Notes: generated from the sequence alone by a model not told the origin. 64,000 nt of DNA from Paracamarosporium sp. OC-R06-R3 (GCA_019828545.1 JACVRA010000138.1:416265-480264), one strand, 5' to 3'. Positions 45,731 through 59,800 are shown, counted from the first letter of the stretch. Translations and numbers: made by a program.

Positions 45731-47298
45731 ATGGCCAGCCATGATGGAGGTGTGCTATCGTCCTCGGCGCCACCGTCGTCTCGTACGTAGAATGAGAAAA
45801 CTGCCTGTTTGGTCACGACTCATCTAACATCTTTACAGATCGATTGCCCACGGTATCAGCTTCCCAGGCCCTCCAGACGTTGCACGCCCGAGGCTCCCGC
45901 ACCGTTGGCACCGGCCTTTCGCAGCTCGACAAGCACCTCGCGCCCCGTGGACTGCCAGGCCGCACCGTTGCTGGCGGATACATGCGCGGGAAGGTCACCG
46001 AAATCTTCGGCCCGCCAGGTGTAGGCAAAACAGCATTTGGGTAATTGCGAACCTTGCTTCTCTGCCTATATTGGCCCGCAGACGCTGATGGAGAGAAAGC
46101 ATTCAGGCAGCGGTGAGCGCATTGCGCGAAGGACAGAAGGTGGTTTGGCTTGGTCAGTACTTGGGCCCGGCGTAGCTCTACAATGCTACCTGCGCGCGGT
46201 GACAAAGGCTAATTGCATGCAGATGCTGCTTGCGCACCCTTGGTGCCTCAGCGCTTCAACAGTGTCCTGTTTGCAGACGACGGCCCGATATTACAGGCAT
46301 CTTCAGCGTCGCCGAAGGTATCTGGTACGCCCGGCCCCTCTCCAGATGAGATGCGAAGCCACTTCCATCACTACACGTCGCCAACGCTCGCGCATTTGCT
46401 GGCTCTATTCATGCATCCGCCGTCATCATTCCCACCGCCAAACACAAGTATAATCGTTATCGATTCAATCTCGACCCTGTTCGATAATGCCTATCCCCGC
46501 AATGCTGACGACCGCGCATCCAAAAACCGGAACGACCAAACACGCTGGGCTGCGGGTCGTAAATTTGCAGTAATGAATGAGCTGATCTCGACCCTCGCCA
46601 GAGTGGCTGCCATGCACGACATTGCGCTTCTGATCACGTCTCAGACCATCACCCGCATCCGTACCGGTTCTAGGGCTCTTCTGGTTCCTGCAATATCTGG
46701 CAGAGAATGGGAAAACGGCATATCCACTCGTCTGGTGTTGTTCAGGGATTGGGTGCCGGGGCAAGGGAAGTGGAGCAAAGCAGATGCCGCAAGACTACAG
46801 AAGGTCCGATTCGCAGGCGTTCTGAAAGCAAACAGTGCACTTCTGGCTGACGATGGCGGTGTCGGCAACGTGGTCCCGTTCGCTGTTGAGGAGGTGAGTT
46901 AATCTAATATCCGCAGAGCCTACAATATCAGGACTGCATATAGTTCTCGTGTGTGGCGATCACCCGCTGACCTGTTACAGACAGGCCTTCGGGACATGAA
47001 CATTGCTGCAGTCGATATTGCTGCACCCGTAGTATCCTCCGAAGCGAGACCACCCAAGCGACGTTTTGCGGAGATAGACGAAGGCGGGGAAGAACCCGAT
47101 TCGGATGAACTATACGACTGGATGGATGATGACGAGGTCGCCGCTGAAGGATTGTTGATAGATGAAGTGCCCACCATGACGGACGGTCCTGCAGCATCTG
47201 GTGCGACTGCTCTTGCAGCATCTGCGAATGATGCAGGACATAACACCGCAAGTCTTGCAGAAGAGCACGACAGGCTGAAACGACCGACTACACCTTGA
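45731..47298 (+). CDS. RAD51 paralog, RAD55/RAD57-type recombination protein
   Basis: RecA-fold ATPase that helps Rad51 filament assembly in homologous recombination. Five exons (45731-45782, 45839-46040, 46100-46152, 46223-46893, 46981-47298) give 431 residues. The third exon is only 53 bp and is placed by the joins FG-IQAAVSALREGQ and VVWL-DAACAPL, which restore the family pattern. Walker A is GPPGVGKTAF and Walker B SIIVIDSIST. LITSQTITRIRTGSR and GREWENGISTRLVLFRDW follow the canonical RecA-core order. The last exon is an acidic, probably disordered tail (ELYDWMDDDEVA). It is too short at the N-terminus for Rad51 itself. Whether it is the RAD55 or RAD57 ortholog needs a phylogeny. Confidence 0.88.
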
Positions 47299-50200
47299 CA
47301 GGTACTAAGCGCTTCGCCGGTCTCCGAATGCCCACTGTCGCCTTCCAGAAATTGATTACCCCAATCTCCGCGTCAGCTTCCTTACTGTCTCGTATCCACA
47401 CCGCAACGGTGCTTATCAGCTCCTCAAAATAGATATATGTGCTCGGTCGCTCACTCCACCCAGGATGTTATCTCACCCGACCAAGAGGATGGAAATATAA
47501 GATCCTTGAGGGTTGTATCGAACCGGACCACCCAAAGGCCCGCCTGGCAGGTTCCATCAATTCTGCCGTGTGGGGTTGGCAGCCACCAACTGCGGAGATA
47601 CACCGTACCAACGCAGTACGAGCTACGCAATCTCTTAATTTACAATCGCGCCCCATGAGTAGAATGTACTTCGTCTAGAACAAAGTATTGCTCAATTGGC
47701 GGTTCAGCACGTTATGCATACGCCTACAGCCTCGAAAGCGATGTTTTAGTACTAGGCGAGATGTCAACATCGACATTTTTCCGGTGGCAAATGCACGGCC
47801 AGTGCTTCATCAGACAGTGCGAAGGATCCTTCGATCAACACCTCCTTGATTCTAGAAGTGCGGCACCTGCGGCAGGGGGTCGAAAACCTGGGGCTCGTCT
47901 GCAACAAAAGCGAAGAATGGATCCTGATCCCGACATCCCAACCCACGCCTGCAGGCATCGTAAGCACAGGCAGCTGTTGCATGGATCGGGGAGACGCCGG
48001 GGCCCAGCCTGTCGGGACACCGTTCCTCACCGGCTGAATTGACTCCTTTTTGGGGTGCCCCGCGCGTGTGGCTGAGGCAGTCCGGGGAGGAAGTAGGATC
48101 CCAGGTCGCGTGGGGGAGTTGGCGAGAAGCCACAACATGCTTCAGGGGGAGGCGGTGTAGCAGAATAAGCAAGACTGCGACATGGTTACCAGTTGTGCAG
48201 CGATCCTTCTCAGTACAAAGAAATGAAGTTCTTGCCGAATGGAGGAACGCATGGTCCGAACGCCTAGCCACAAAGGTGGAACACATTGTGCAAAAGAGAT
48301 GGTTTTTAACGGTCCATCTCGGGCCGACACATAACAAACGAGAATCTACCTGCAGCATCACTGGTGGAATCTGTCACTCACAGTCCAGCCTTTGTTGCGA
48401 TTCTGAAAATGGCAATCCTCTGCCAACTACCGCTAAGCGACAGACGAAGCGGATGAACAAGCGAGAAGAGTCCTTCGCCGCATGCAGCGGCACATGCGAA
48501 AAGAGTGAACGTGTCTTCTCACCGCATTCCTTTACCGTGGCGTATCAACGCTGCAGCTAGCGCTGCGCGAGGCTCGCGCCGCCACAAAAGAAATTCACCC
48601 CACGGATTCTGCTCACGATTACGACGTTCGAATACGAAGAGCAGGCCACGCAGCGCTGCTACGTCGCCTTCTCGGCACTTGAACCAATCTCGTACAAGAC
48701 GCGTATGTTACCGACCCCGGTCCTGTAGAGATAGGGTGAATTGAGCGGTAGCAGGTGACTCTTTGCCGGCAGCCGCGGTAGTGTGACCTCGTGGTCTGCT
48801 TGTGTAGATCTCCTTCGCTTGCGCGAGGCCTTCTATTTTCTACCTGGTTGTGACGGTGATGGCACGCGGACTGATATGAGGTGGGCATGAGGTGGGCGTG
48901 GGGTGGTATGGGTGAGCAGCTCATCCAGCGGCGCGTAGGAGCGGTGTAGCAACGGGCGGCAGACAAAGTCTGAGCGAAACGACGTGGTGTTGTCTGGTCT
49001 CACCAACGCTTACGCTATCCTGCAGTATGCTTTGCTATGACGTTATGTCAACATCCAAGTCGCTTTGTGTGGGGTACGGTGAAGGAGTAGATGTGGGGGA
49101 GGAAGCGAGGCTTGCTCGACAAGGCATGTGGTGACACAAGTGGTCCAAAGCAAGGAAAGAGGGCATAGAAGTATTGGATTACCCTTGGGGGTGATCGGGA
49201 TCGGAAAAGAAAACACCCGCCTGACTTTCGAGCAGAGATGTGATCATGATACGACTGCTCGATCTGTAGCAGAGAGCACCTGCCTGTGTATGCCGTGTCC
49301 AACTTAGCATGACGCTATTCGATCATCGATTGACGGTGCCCGTATACGTAAACGATGGTCGTGCGAAACGCGCCATGAAAGGAGTTGCTTGAGGCGCAAT
49401 ATTTGAACCCGAGATGGAAGCATGACTATGCGCCGCCTGACCTAAAACCTATCTCTTATCGATCTTCGTCGCTTCGCCCTGATCAATACGTGATGTGGCT
49501 GCATCGTGGGGGATACCGATCATGCGAGCATTGAATCTATGCCACAGCGTTTCGTACCTCGAGCGCAAATTTCGTACCCAGTCGTTGACAAAGTATAGTT
49601 TCCCTCCCTAAGACATGCTGACAGTTCTTGTTGGCGAAACCAATGGAGCACGTCAGCGTCGCATAATGCCCTTGCCTGCGCCGACGTTTCTCACCCATCC
49701 CGCATGCATTCATCCAGGATACTTGCCCATCCGTCAGTGTCAGCAGACTCGATTAAACTCTCCCAACACACGGAAAAACTCAATGGGATGCAATCACGTG
49801 AAACGATAATAGGCTTGTTCGAGAGGCAGGCGGTGCGCGCTCTTCCGACCTCAGGTCTGCGCTCAGAAGGACGGGAGAATGTAGAGGTGGGCGGCCTCCC
49901 TGCATTATTCGTCCCAACATAGACGAGCACGAAAACGGCGGGCTGACGGTGCAGATGCGGAGGTATGCGGCGGTGCGGGTAGAGGCGAGGCGTTGGAGCC
50001 TGGGTGAGAGGATGGAGAAGGTTTGCAAAGTGCGGGACGACGGGAAGTGGACGGGTGAACCGTGAGGGGTGGTCGTTTGGGAAGGGTGTGCATGGTGTGA
50101 GGGTGCGCGAGCACAGGCTGAGGGATGCGCAGTGTCTCCAAAGCAGACGCCGCCATGCTGGGAGGGTCGGACAGGTGACATGAGCAGGCACCGGCGGCCA

Positions 50201-53200
50201 AGACTGGACTCTGTGAAAGCCCGTTTCGTGCCCTCGATGCGCAAATCGATTGCTTTTGCGTCTACAGTGTTCCAGGCGGAGCAGGCCAATGGCTTCGCCT
50301 CCGCGTATCTGAAGCTCGTATCAGGATCCCCACATTCGCTTTGGTCTGTACCTCGCACGCATCGCGCCGAAAGCCCTAGGGGTGTCTGGGGTATCGGGAC
50401 CACCGAACCGCCTCAGGGACTGAACGTGCACGTTCGAGGGCAGGTACATTGGCGGAAGTACTGGAGCGCACAATTTTGCCGCAGAGATACCTCGCCTTCG
50501 GTATGCGCTGCACCGAAGCTCTAGAACGCGTCGAACGAACGCAATGCGCACGGCTCGGCTCGATACGAACGGATGGCGACCAGGGAGCTTGACTCGGAAC
50601 CCTGCCCGGCCAGGAGAGGGATTAGCATGCCTCGGTGGGAAGAACCCAGCTAGGCACCAGGACGCACTACGCTATTGGGACCGCACGCAGAACGAGAAGG
50701 TGAGGGACGAAGAAAACCCGTAGCGTAGCGGCCTCGCGGTATCGTGAGACGCCCGACTAGCCTCGTGGAATGCAGAGCACAGGACGCCCGTTTGCATGTG
50801 AAAGCGACCAGGCCGGGCGAGCAAGTACCTGAGTGAGCGAATGGTACGTAGCGGTGACGCCACGGACAATTTCCTCACTCTACGGCCCTCTCAACAAGAA
50901 ATTTTCAGGGACCAACGCCGACGCTGCGAGCCATGGCGACGCCGCTGCAGCTTACGTGCATGGCCGTGGCCAATCTATCCAACGTGGCCTTTGTGGTTGT
51001 CCATGCGTGTCTAAGCACGATACATGGCACTTTACTGAGCAAAGGCTAAACAGGATGCAATGCAATTTGCGACTGTGGAGTGAGCATGCATGGCGATGCT
51101 GCAGAGATCGTCCTCCTTGATTGAGGTGCATGTTATTGACCGTTGGTAGTCTCGATGTGCATGCGCGAGCGAGGTTGTACGACTCTGGTATTCGATCGAA
51201 AAAACGGCCAATTTATCTTGCGGTGCTACGACGGAGTAGCGTGAAGACGGTCCAGAACTTCTGAACGGACTGCGGTTGCCTTTCGCGTTGTAGTTGGGGA
51301 GGGCACACCATATCCACTGAACGGTTTTCGGATGCTTCATCTCAAATGATCCTGGTTTTATATTTTACATTTCTTGATAATAGATACATACAACCATAGG
51401 ATCTTGAAAATAGCGCTTCCCGTTCGCTCAGCGGTACTCAAGCAGGATACCGGTGGATTAGTAGTTGCGTGGGTGACCAGCAGCGAATACCCACTGTTGT
51501 ATGTTTTTGAATTTTTGCTACAAGAGTTAAGAGACATTGCAATACAATGGTCATAACCATGTTTGCATCCGACTCTTTTTCTTTTTCTCTTGGCGCTGCT
51601 GAAGAGCTTCACATAGCCGACGAAATGCATATGGATATCCACCGCACTATTGATCTCATAACATCGGACGAATAGCCGTTTGTGGTATTCGGGCACTTGC
51701 TTGGGTCACCGAGGTCTTCATGCGGTTATCTTGCGGAGGAGCGGACGCTAACAATGGCAAAGTGACGTTGTAGAGCAAGAGTCAAAGCTAGTCAATCAGG
51801 GAAAATGGAGATTCGCATCCGCGAATGACGTCCAGATGTCGGGATCGATGGTGCAATCGCATGAGATGGGCAGCGTCGACGATAGCAGACGCAGCCAAGT
51901 GGAACTTACCGTCACTTGCTCCCAAAGTATGTGCGTATATGAAATGCACAATGAAGCAGGCCCAAGTACCAAAGTACCTTGTAGATGAAGTCGATATTAA
52001 CCGCTGCGCAAGCGACACGTTGACGCGCGCAACCAAGCGAGTACCAGAGACCCGGTATGGCGACGTTTGGTATTTATGAACCAGTAGGACAAGATGCTGC
52101 AACTGAGGGCGATCAGTCCTATGTGCTGTGTGCATATGCACGTATATGAAAGTCGAAACCTTGGAAGAAATTAAAGACTGGTGCCCCGAAGGTTGGACCT
52201 ACTAGGCGACGGCGCAGCGCAGGCAAAGGACGTGAGGAGCGAGCTATTGACGGGCCGAGAGCTTGGGTGGGACTATCGTCGACATGTTGACTTGAATCGA
52301 CGCGGAGCTGCGGCCCTGAAGCTCCTATTCGGTTCCCGCGTTGTGGGCAACGCTTTGTGTGGTGTTTGTTGCGTGATAAGCACCGCTGACGTTCCGTCGT
52401 TGGTGTTTGCGTGGCACGTTGCATGTGACAAAGCGTGCCTTGGAGAAAAGGCATGACTAGGAGATAACTGAGTCGGTTATCTTTGTGATGCAGCGACAAG
52501 CGCCGGATTGTCTTCGGCCGTGACATGCTCCTATCTATCTGGCTATGGTGTGATAGGGATCGCGTCCTGATGGCGGCTATCGGAAAACGGCTCAGAGGCA
52601 GTGGGGTACGCTTATTTCGATCATGGCCACTGTGGAGACCCCACACTCTCACATGGCGGGCTAAGATTTCCTTGTTCTGACGAGCTAGAACCGCGTCAAG
52701 CCGCCAGAAGTGACTTTAGCCAGGCTAGAACGATGCCAGGGCGCTAGAAGCAGTATGATGGGCCGCAGGGGCGCCGGCGCTTGCGATAACGCTGGTGGAG
52801 TGAGGCTTGTGCGTCGATACGGCCTCGAGACGGCGGCGGAAAAAGGGTTGCGAGTGGGAAATGAGCCATGTCGCCATGGATAGATAGGCTGTGAGGCTTG
52901 GGGCTAGCGTCGAATGCAGGCGTGGCCGGTATCGTGAGGCGATGGGCGCTGGGTGCTGGGTGCTGACCCCCAACACTCGGCCTGCTGCGAGGGGATGAGA
53001 TGAGACAGGTTACATGGGCGCTGGGCGCAGACATTGGCTGGGGATGACAGCGCAGCAATCCTCGCGACGTAACCCCTCGATAAGAATAGCAGCACCCGGG
53101 AGGTGTCGTGGGGAAGGTCAGCCATGACTCTGCCGTATCTTGGTTTTTCCGTTGGCGGGCGGCGATCCGCGTTGCACGGGAGAGAGGACACGTCGAGGGC

Positions 53201-54302
53201 GGCCCCCTTTGCTGTGTGTGCGGTGTGTGTGTGTGCGGTGTCTGCTACGTCTACGCTCGCAGCCCAGCCCAGCCCAGCCCAGCCCAGCGTGCGAGACAGA
53301 GCCGCAGGGGCGATCACGACGGCGCATGAATGCGGAGCGTCGGGTCTGGGGTGCATTCCCTTTTCCCAGACGTCGCGTTTTGGCCGGCGCCGCACCAATC
53401 GAGGGCCCACGGCGCCCTCCAAGTCCCGACGACTGCCGGCGACGACGTCGCAATCAGCCAGGGGCGCCTGTGGCCGAACTCGGCAGGTCAATTGACGACA
53501 CCCGCGCCCGCCGCCACGCTTGGCCGCTTCGGGTGCAACTGGCCTCGACACCTGTGCCTGGCAACAAAAGACTGGGGCGTGCGATTGCGGAGAGGGCAGA
53601 TGCGGAGGCCTGGTGGCGCCATGGCCAGATGGGCTTATCGTCGTCTGATGGCCATGCAAGACAGATGTGGTTGCGCAAAGGCTGGAATGTGCCCTCACCG
53701 CACTTTGGCTGCCCTTGTTGCCCTGGCTGCCCTTGCTGCAGCTCGGGTTGAGACAGCCCGTGGGGAGGAGCCTGAGCCCCGTATGTTGCTCTTTGTTCAG
53801 CTCGTCCCCCGGGGAAAGCCGCCGCCCAGACAGCCGTCCAAGATTTGCTGCCAGTCCCGCATTTCTCCCGCCGCGTCGGTTTTTCCTTGCGTCCCACCCT
53901 GCCGTGACCTCACTTGGCATCAAAAGCACGTCACTCTTTTCCGTTTCGTAATGATAAGCTAACAAGACTGCCGTCGAGAGGGTTGATGATTACGTGCTGA
54001 GCTGATATTCTATATACGCTGCCAATAAGCAGCCGCCCACGCCGCTGAACAAGGAAAATAAGCAACGCATCAAAGTGGTGATACAGAACTGCGGTTGCTG
54101 AGTCCGCGGGTATGATCGGTCCAACGATAACAAAGTCTATGAGAGATTCCGCACCCCAAAATCATGAGCTCGTTACTGCCTGTAGGCGTTGCCCTAGTCC
54201 GACACCTGTCTATGCCCCAACAAAATAAAACGCTCGCTGGCTAAAAGAGCAAACCCAAACAATGCTGCCAAAACTCCGTGCAGTGCTGTGCCCAGACGCT
54301 CC
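47299..54302. other. Seven kilobases without a supported gene
   Basis: Many short frames on both strands, but none has domain resemblance, a convincing splice chain or a signal peptide. The most protein-like pieces are + frames at 47439-47678 (SLHPGCYLTRPRGWKYK) and 47846-48037 (LRQGVENLGLVCNKSEEW), which do not join. 49.7-50.6 and 53.0-54.0 kb are GC-rich with opposed overlapping frames. Simple repeats (gt)n and (agccc)5 lie at 53223-53288. This may be intergenic regulatory DNA or the worn remains of older sequence. Confidence 0.45.
53261..53288. repeat. (agccc)n pentanucleotide tract
   Basis: Five perfect copies plus a partial unit, preceded by a short (gt)n run at about 53223-53234. Confidence 0.95.
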
Positions 54303-55589
54303 CTAGAATCGCTCCGAGAGGTCGTTGCCCGCCACGGATCCGGTCGTGGACGAGTTCCCCGACGAGAGTCCACTAGGTGCGTTGAGCAGATCCTGAACGG
54401 CGACTTTCGGAATTTGCGGTATGGGCAGTTTTCGCTGTGCACCTTCCGGTTTTGAAATGATGTCGCCTATCCGGAGACCGCCCGTGGTCTGGGCCGGAAT
54501 ATACGGTGCCTCGGTGTTGGTCGAAGGTTCCATAGGTGCCAGGGCCGGCACGTGGTGGAGGCTCAGATGTCGGAGATGCGGGAGCTGCACGTCGTTGAAG
54601 CCATGCGGGCGTAACCGCGGGGAGTGGGCAGGCGTAGCAAGCGGGGTGTGATCCGGAGTTGGTGAGCATGAGTCATGCGAGAAGGTGGGTGATGGTGGCG
54701 CTGTAGAAAGGGGAGAACCGGGACGCGACTTCTTTGTCATTCGGTGCGCATACGGGTCGTCATCTTCATGTGAATGCGACCGAGACATGGGCTGCGAGTA
54801 GGCGTACTGCGAGAGTCCCGGCAGTCGATGATTGTTTTGGTAGGGATGGTAGCCGTGACTAGTAACGTGGCGATTTGCATGTGAATAGTGGTGACCATGC
54901 CTTTGCTCCAGCCTCGAAGCAGCGTCGGCCAGTAAATCGATGTTACGGGCCAGGCCGTTGGGGCTGCTGCTATTGCTGCCACCATTCCGATACGAGGCCA
55001 GATCCGAGGACACGTTAGGAGAGTAGTTGGAGAAGGAGTGCGGAGGAGAAACGTTGGGAGAACCAATATTTGAGCTGGGTGCAGAGCGCGAAATGGCCTT
55101 GCTGGTAGGAGGAGGCATCATATGGGCCATGGTACCAGGTTCGATCATGCCTGCGGCGGCAGCAGCGGCCGCGGCAGCGTGCTGCTTGTTGCCTCTGCGG
55201 GAGTTGGGGTTGTTGTGTATCCGCGAGTGCCTAGTGAGTTCGTCGGAACGGCTGAAGCGTTTTGAGCACCCGGGGAATGTGCAGGCGTGCGGCTTCTCTC
55301 CGGTGTGGGTACGGATGTGACGAGTCTGATGCTCGAGACGGTGGAAGGCCTTTTCGCACAGAGGACACTTGTAAGGGCGAGGAAGATCCTGCCTTGGCTC
55401 GTCCTGGGATTGCTGGGCATTCTGAAGGAGGGGGGCCATCAGGCTCACGGTAGCCGTCGCCATGGGGGCGTCGGCAGACTGTTGCGGGTTGGTGGGAGGG
55501 GTGTTGAGGGGGGACGGGGTGTTTTGTTGCTCGTGGTTGAGGACGCTGGATAGGTTGTAAGAACCTATGGACTGGTTGGAAGATTGCAT
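54303..55589 (-). CDS. creA: Carbon catabolite repressor CreA, C2H2 zinc finger
   Basis: DNA-binding repressor of genes for alternative carbon use when glucose is present; in Aspergillus it binds SYGGRG sites. Intronless, 428 residues from the ATG at 55589. The two C2H2 fingers (about 73-125) are canonical, [20 protein letters not shown] and [21 protein letters not shown], with the TGEKP linker and the RxER/RSDELTR recognition helices. An Ala run (about 138-146) follows, then a His-rich stretch and the Ser/Pro-rich C-terminal region ([24 protein letters not shown]). The N-terminal [17 protein letters not shown] and [18 protein letters not shown] blocks fix the start. The frame stays open upstream to an in-frame ATG at 55814, but that extension is low-complexity and probably leader. 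Confidence 0.97.
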   Translation of the reverse strand: MQSSNQSIGSYNLSSVLNHEQQNTPSPLNTPPTNPQQSADAPMATATVSLMAPLLQNAQQSQDEPRQDLPRPYKCPLCEKAFHRLEHQTRHIRTHTGEKPHACTFPGCSKRFSRSDELTRHSRIHNNPNSRRGNKQHAAAAAAAAAGMIEPGTMAHMMPPPTSKAISRSAPSSNIGSPNVSPPHSFSNYSPNVSSDLASYRNGGSNSSSPNGLARNIDLLADAASRLEQRHGHHYSHANRHVTSHGYHPYQNNHRLPGLSQYAYSQPMSRSHSHEDDDPYAHRMTKKSRPGSPLSTAPPSPTFSHDSCSPTPDHTPLATPAHSPRLRPHGFNDVQLPHLRHLSLHHVPALAPMEPSTNTEAPYIPAQTTGGLRIGDIISKPEGAQRKLPIPQIPKVAVQDLLNAPSGLSSGNSSTTGSVAGNDLSERF

Positions 55590-55989
55590 GTGATCAGCAC
55601 CAGCGGCGTGGGCAGCGAAAAAGTCGGGGAAGGAGGGCGGGAGGAGGGTATTTATTGTGAGGGAGGGCTCGGCGTGGATGGGTGTGGGGGGAAAACTATG
55701 GCGCAGAAGCTTGTGCAAAGCAGCTAGACGAGGAAAAGCAGCTAGACGAGGGATCTGCCGGAACAGGAGAAATGCGTGAGCGCTGGGTCTCCACACCGTC
55801 GGCCTTGGCGTCAAAGTGTTTCTTTTCGGGTCGGCGCCCTACTTCGAGTCGTGGAGAGTGTATCGGCCCTAGCGAGCGGGCCCCCGGTCGGTCGCGCCAG
55901 ATGAATTCTGCAGGCGGGCAGATGGCGTGCGTCTGTCCGGTGCAGCATGTACTATGTAGGCAGCGTGCACAGCAGCGTGCGTACAGGCG

Positions 55990-56050
55990 CAGGGCAGGGC
56001 AGGGCAGGGCAGGGCAGGCAGGGCAGGACAGGGCAGGGCAGGGCGGGGCG
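55990..56050. repeat. (agggc)n imperfect pentanucleotide tract
   Basis: About twelve copies of agggc or close variants on the + strand, 400 bp upstream of the creA start. It is G-rich on one strand, so quadruplex or slippage structures are possible. Confidence 0.93.
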
Positions 56051-56790
56051 GTATGCTGGGAGGACCTGGAGGGCGCTCAGGATGCGCTGGCTGTTGGGCC
56101 CGACGATGACGCTGGGGAGACAGGTCGGCCGACGCTTTGATTGAGGTGGGCCAGCAAAATTCTCACACAGAGCTGGCACACTTTTTGGCGTCTGGGGGCA
56201 GCGGCGGTGAGGCCAGGGCAGACTCGGCGAGGCAAAGTTGACGTGGACGACGCAGCGCGCGGTCAGCCAGACACAGGGACGAGGGCGCGCAGGACAGCGA
56301 GGCACGGCGTACGTGAGAAGCAGAGGATGGTCAGCCGTGTGGCCCTTATCACGCTGTGGCGCGGGTCGATAAGACGCTGGCTGGCTCCTTCGGCAGGCAC
56401 GACGACGGCAGCGCAGGCAGCGCAGGCAGCGCTCCTGCGCCCTCATGGGCCGCCGGCAGGAGCGCTGGAGCGCCGGAGCGCCGCTGCGCTGCTGTGTGGT
56501 CTTGTCACAGGCGCCCGTGTGACGCCCACGGCGGCGCTCACGCTGCCCCGATGGTGCAGGCCAATCATGCGCCCGAGGGGCTGCATCACCGCCTGGGGAA
56601 GCTGTGGGGGTCCGGGGTCGCGCTGGCCACGGCAAAAGCAACGGTGAGACCAGAGGCAGCCCTCACGCAGCAGCCGTCGTGGTGTTGAGGGGGTCCACGG
56701 CGGCTGCCCCTCGGCCCGCCCCAGGGATGCGATGCGCCCGACCGACCGAACGAAAGTCGGTGAGAAAGGGCAAGGCGACGTCCCCGATGC

Positions 56791-56818
56791 CACCAGCACC
56801 AGCACCAGCACCAGCACC
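56791..56818. repeat. (caccag)n hexanucleotide tract
   Basis: Between four and five copies of caccag in GC-rich DNA 1.2 kb upstream of creA. Confidence 0.93.
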
Positions 56819-59800
56819 TCGACGCGCAGCCCTGACGCCGGCAAAATTGCGCTGGCCTCCGCTCAGTCTCGCCACGGCCTGCAGCGTCCGGAACCGGAAG
56901 TCCGCAGCCTTGCGGAGCCCCCATGGCAGCCAGCGCGGGACCCTGAGTGAGGCCCAGCACGACATCTCCAGGCCAGCCCGCCAGGATCTGGTGGGGGTGG
57001 CTCGCTGCTGCTCAGGAGCAGCCCGGCGGGAGCACGGCGCGGCGGCCCCGAATCCTCTGTGCCACAAGAGACCTGCCCAGCGCCCTGCCCAGCGCCCACC
57101 GCCCCCGGCCTGCGGTGCGCCGCCTCGACGGGGTGGACGTCTCAAGCAGTGTCACGACAAATCTCACAATCTCACGACCCCCCATATTTCCGCTGCCACC
57201 TGCTAGCGCCTCGGGCCAGCCGCTGCAGATTCTTCACCTCCGAGCTAGCTCCGCTACAGCTTTTCAAGTCGGACGCACCGCTCCTCGCACGTGCCTCGGG
57301 CGATTCCGGAAGCCCGCCTACCGTGGGGTTCTCTGCAAGGTACCGCCACAGACCAAGCTCGCCATTGAAACACCTCCTCTCGCCCTATCGTCGCCCATGC
57401 CAGACCCACTGCTCGTATGAGCCTCACGATGCAGGGGCAAGCTTACTCCACAATCCCACTCTTCCGCTCACCTGAGCGTCAATTTTGCTTGCTCCTTTCG
57501 ACTCGCCCTCGGGTTCCGTTTGCCGATCAATGTCTGACAGAGTTTCAAGAGTCGCGCCTCCCCCTCATGTACCCGAGTCACAACCTTTCTGCCCGCCCGC
57601 ATCCTCGACTAATGCGACGCCCGTTGCGTGCCCATTTCCCCCTCTTCATTGGCCAAACCTCCCGACGATCGCGACTGACTCCGTATCTGACTCCCACCCG
57701 CTACGCTCTGCGCTACCCATTTCCGACCCCGCGTTCTGGCAATTCCCCAGAGCCCAAACGGGCAGTTGATGGACATGCCATCAAACAGCGTCCATCCCGG
57801 CCACACTGCGGTTGAGGCTGCATTGACATCATGCTAAAACCACCAAAGCCTCCCCGGACCACCGCCTCGTAACGTGGCAAGAAACCTCGCCAAGTCCATC
57901 TTGAGGTCCACCCAAACCCACTGCTTGCGTGTCTTGAGAAACCTCACATCTTCCGGCCCACGGTTTCAGATGCATCTGCTTGGGTTCCGTCCGGAAACTA
58001 GAGGCTTGTGTCTCTGCTCTGGAGGTTAGATCGGCAATAAGCTGCTCTACGCATATTACGACAATCTACCTTTGTAGCGAACATAGGGGGAAGATCCATC
58101 GGCCCTTCCCTCCTAGCTTCCGCTCCGTGTCGAACTTATGCAGAGATTCACAATATTGCCATTCTCAGCTATCCGCAGAATGACGTCTTGTCGCTACACA
58201 GTGCAAGATCCGGAGAAATGAGACACCGTGTTGGCCCGCTAGACATCGGCGATACACGTTGATCTTTCCCTTGAGAGGTACACCAAAGCATCGCATCTGC
58301 ACCGTCCAAATGGATCCGAACACTCCGGGGTAGCACTAACAACCAGAACGGCGATACGCCTGATGCACGCTGCATCGATAACCGCAGTGAAGCCGATCAT
58401 TCATATATACAGTCGGAGCCTGTCTCCGAATTTCTCATTGGTATTCGGGGATAAGGCAGGTCAGAGTACATTGACCGGCTTTCATCCTGATACTGCGGTA
58501 TGAGCGGCCATGTAATGCTGCCATCAGCCAGTGACGAGGCATCGGACAACCAGCAGTCCAAATACGTCACTAGGACAATCTACAACACTAGCGTCACGTA
58601 GCAACATCACCATGGATGCAAGGCCTCCTTTTGTGCGCTCGCAGCCTTTTGTGCCAAGCTAATAGCGAGCATCTAGCAGCATGTCTGGCGTGTAGATTGT
58701 GTGCCTTGGCAACAGCCAGATACTGATATGCCACCAGAATTATTCTCTAACATCCCGATCTAATAGAACACCAGTGTGATCTCTGCATGTCGCTTCTCTG
58801 TAATGTCTTGAGAAGCATCCTGCAGAAACCAAACCGTCAAATCAAGGCGGTACTAAGAACAAAATTTCAGAGCATCCTCAACGCACATACCTGCTATGTT
58901 ATCAGATAGATAGGCGGGTTCTATAGATAGGAAGTGATACAGCCCGAACATTCGGCTGTGATCAGTCGGCTTTTATGGAAATTGCACTGTGCAAACATAT
59001 CACAAGACATACTCACAAATTCGTGTACCTCTCATTGCCTATCATCAGACATCATGTATATAGCTAGACAGCAAAACAATCCCACTGCATCGACGTATCC
59101 CATATCGCGGTAACACGGCACCCAATCCATCTCGAAACTCTACTATATTCGTGTGGGATCTCGACGTGTCTAGTATTCCTCCCTCCCAGATTCATTCACT
59201 GCGATGTCATAGGTACGAGCTGGTTCCACGAGACTCCGCCATCTGCTTTTTGCTTCGAGACTCTCCGGACCGGGCCTCGAGCCAGTGATAGTACATTTGA
59301 ACATTGAAGTCTGCATCTCGAGGCTGCGATGCGTGGAACTTCCATAGTTGCGCGTCGGCGGAATGTAAGTGGGATGCTTGTGGTTGTTGGGGATGTGTTT
59401 GATAGAAGTGTGGGTGGATGGTGTATCAAGTGTGATGTATTGTGAGAGGGAAACGATATTTTACTACTGGTCTCGACTAAAGAGGCTCTTCTCCCCAACC
59501 TTACGCGGTCGCTTGCGAAGAAAGTCGGTCTTGGAATCGTAGACCAGTGGTACGAGACGTTGGGTTCTACTCGGTAAGAGACATGACGGGCCGGCTGGGC
59601 TAGGCTAGGAACGAGTGGTTGTTAGATTTGAAAATAGGAGTAAGGGAAAGGTGTAGTAGGATGGCTTTCTACATGCGTTGATAGATGGGCTGCTTGGAGT
59701 GTCAGCAGTGGGGGTTTATGTATTTATCCACGTCGTCCACGTTGTGATTGGAGTAGTCTTTGAATCGTGCTGCAATTGGCTTTATCTCGTGTTCGTGGAT

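Noticed and set aside
49380..49425. Minus-strand ggttcaaat near 49400
   Set aside because: The T-stem is mismatched and no D-arm is found upstream on that strand.
49780..50524. Opposed frames of 207 (-) and 151 (+) codons
   Set aside because: Mutually overlapping, composition-driven, no introns or motifs; probably chance.
52904..53965. 353-codon - frame with a 210-codon + frame opposite
   Set aside because: GC-driven; it crosses an (agccc)n microsatellite and shows no family resemblance.
57417..57815. Pro/Ser/Thr-rich + frames upstream of creA
   Set aside because: C-rich leader-like composition; neighbouring frames cannot be joined by plausible introns and no domain is recognised.
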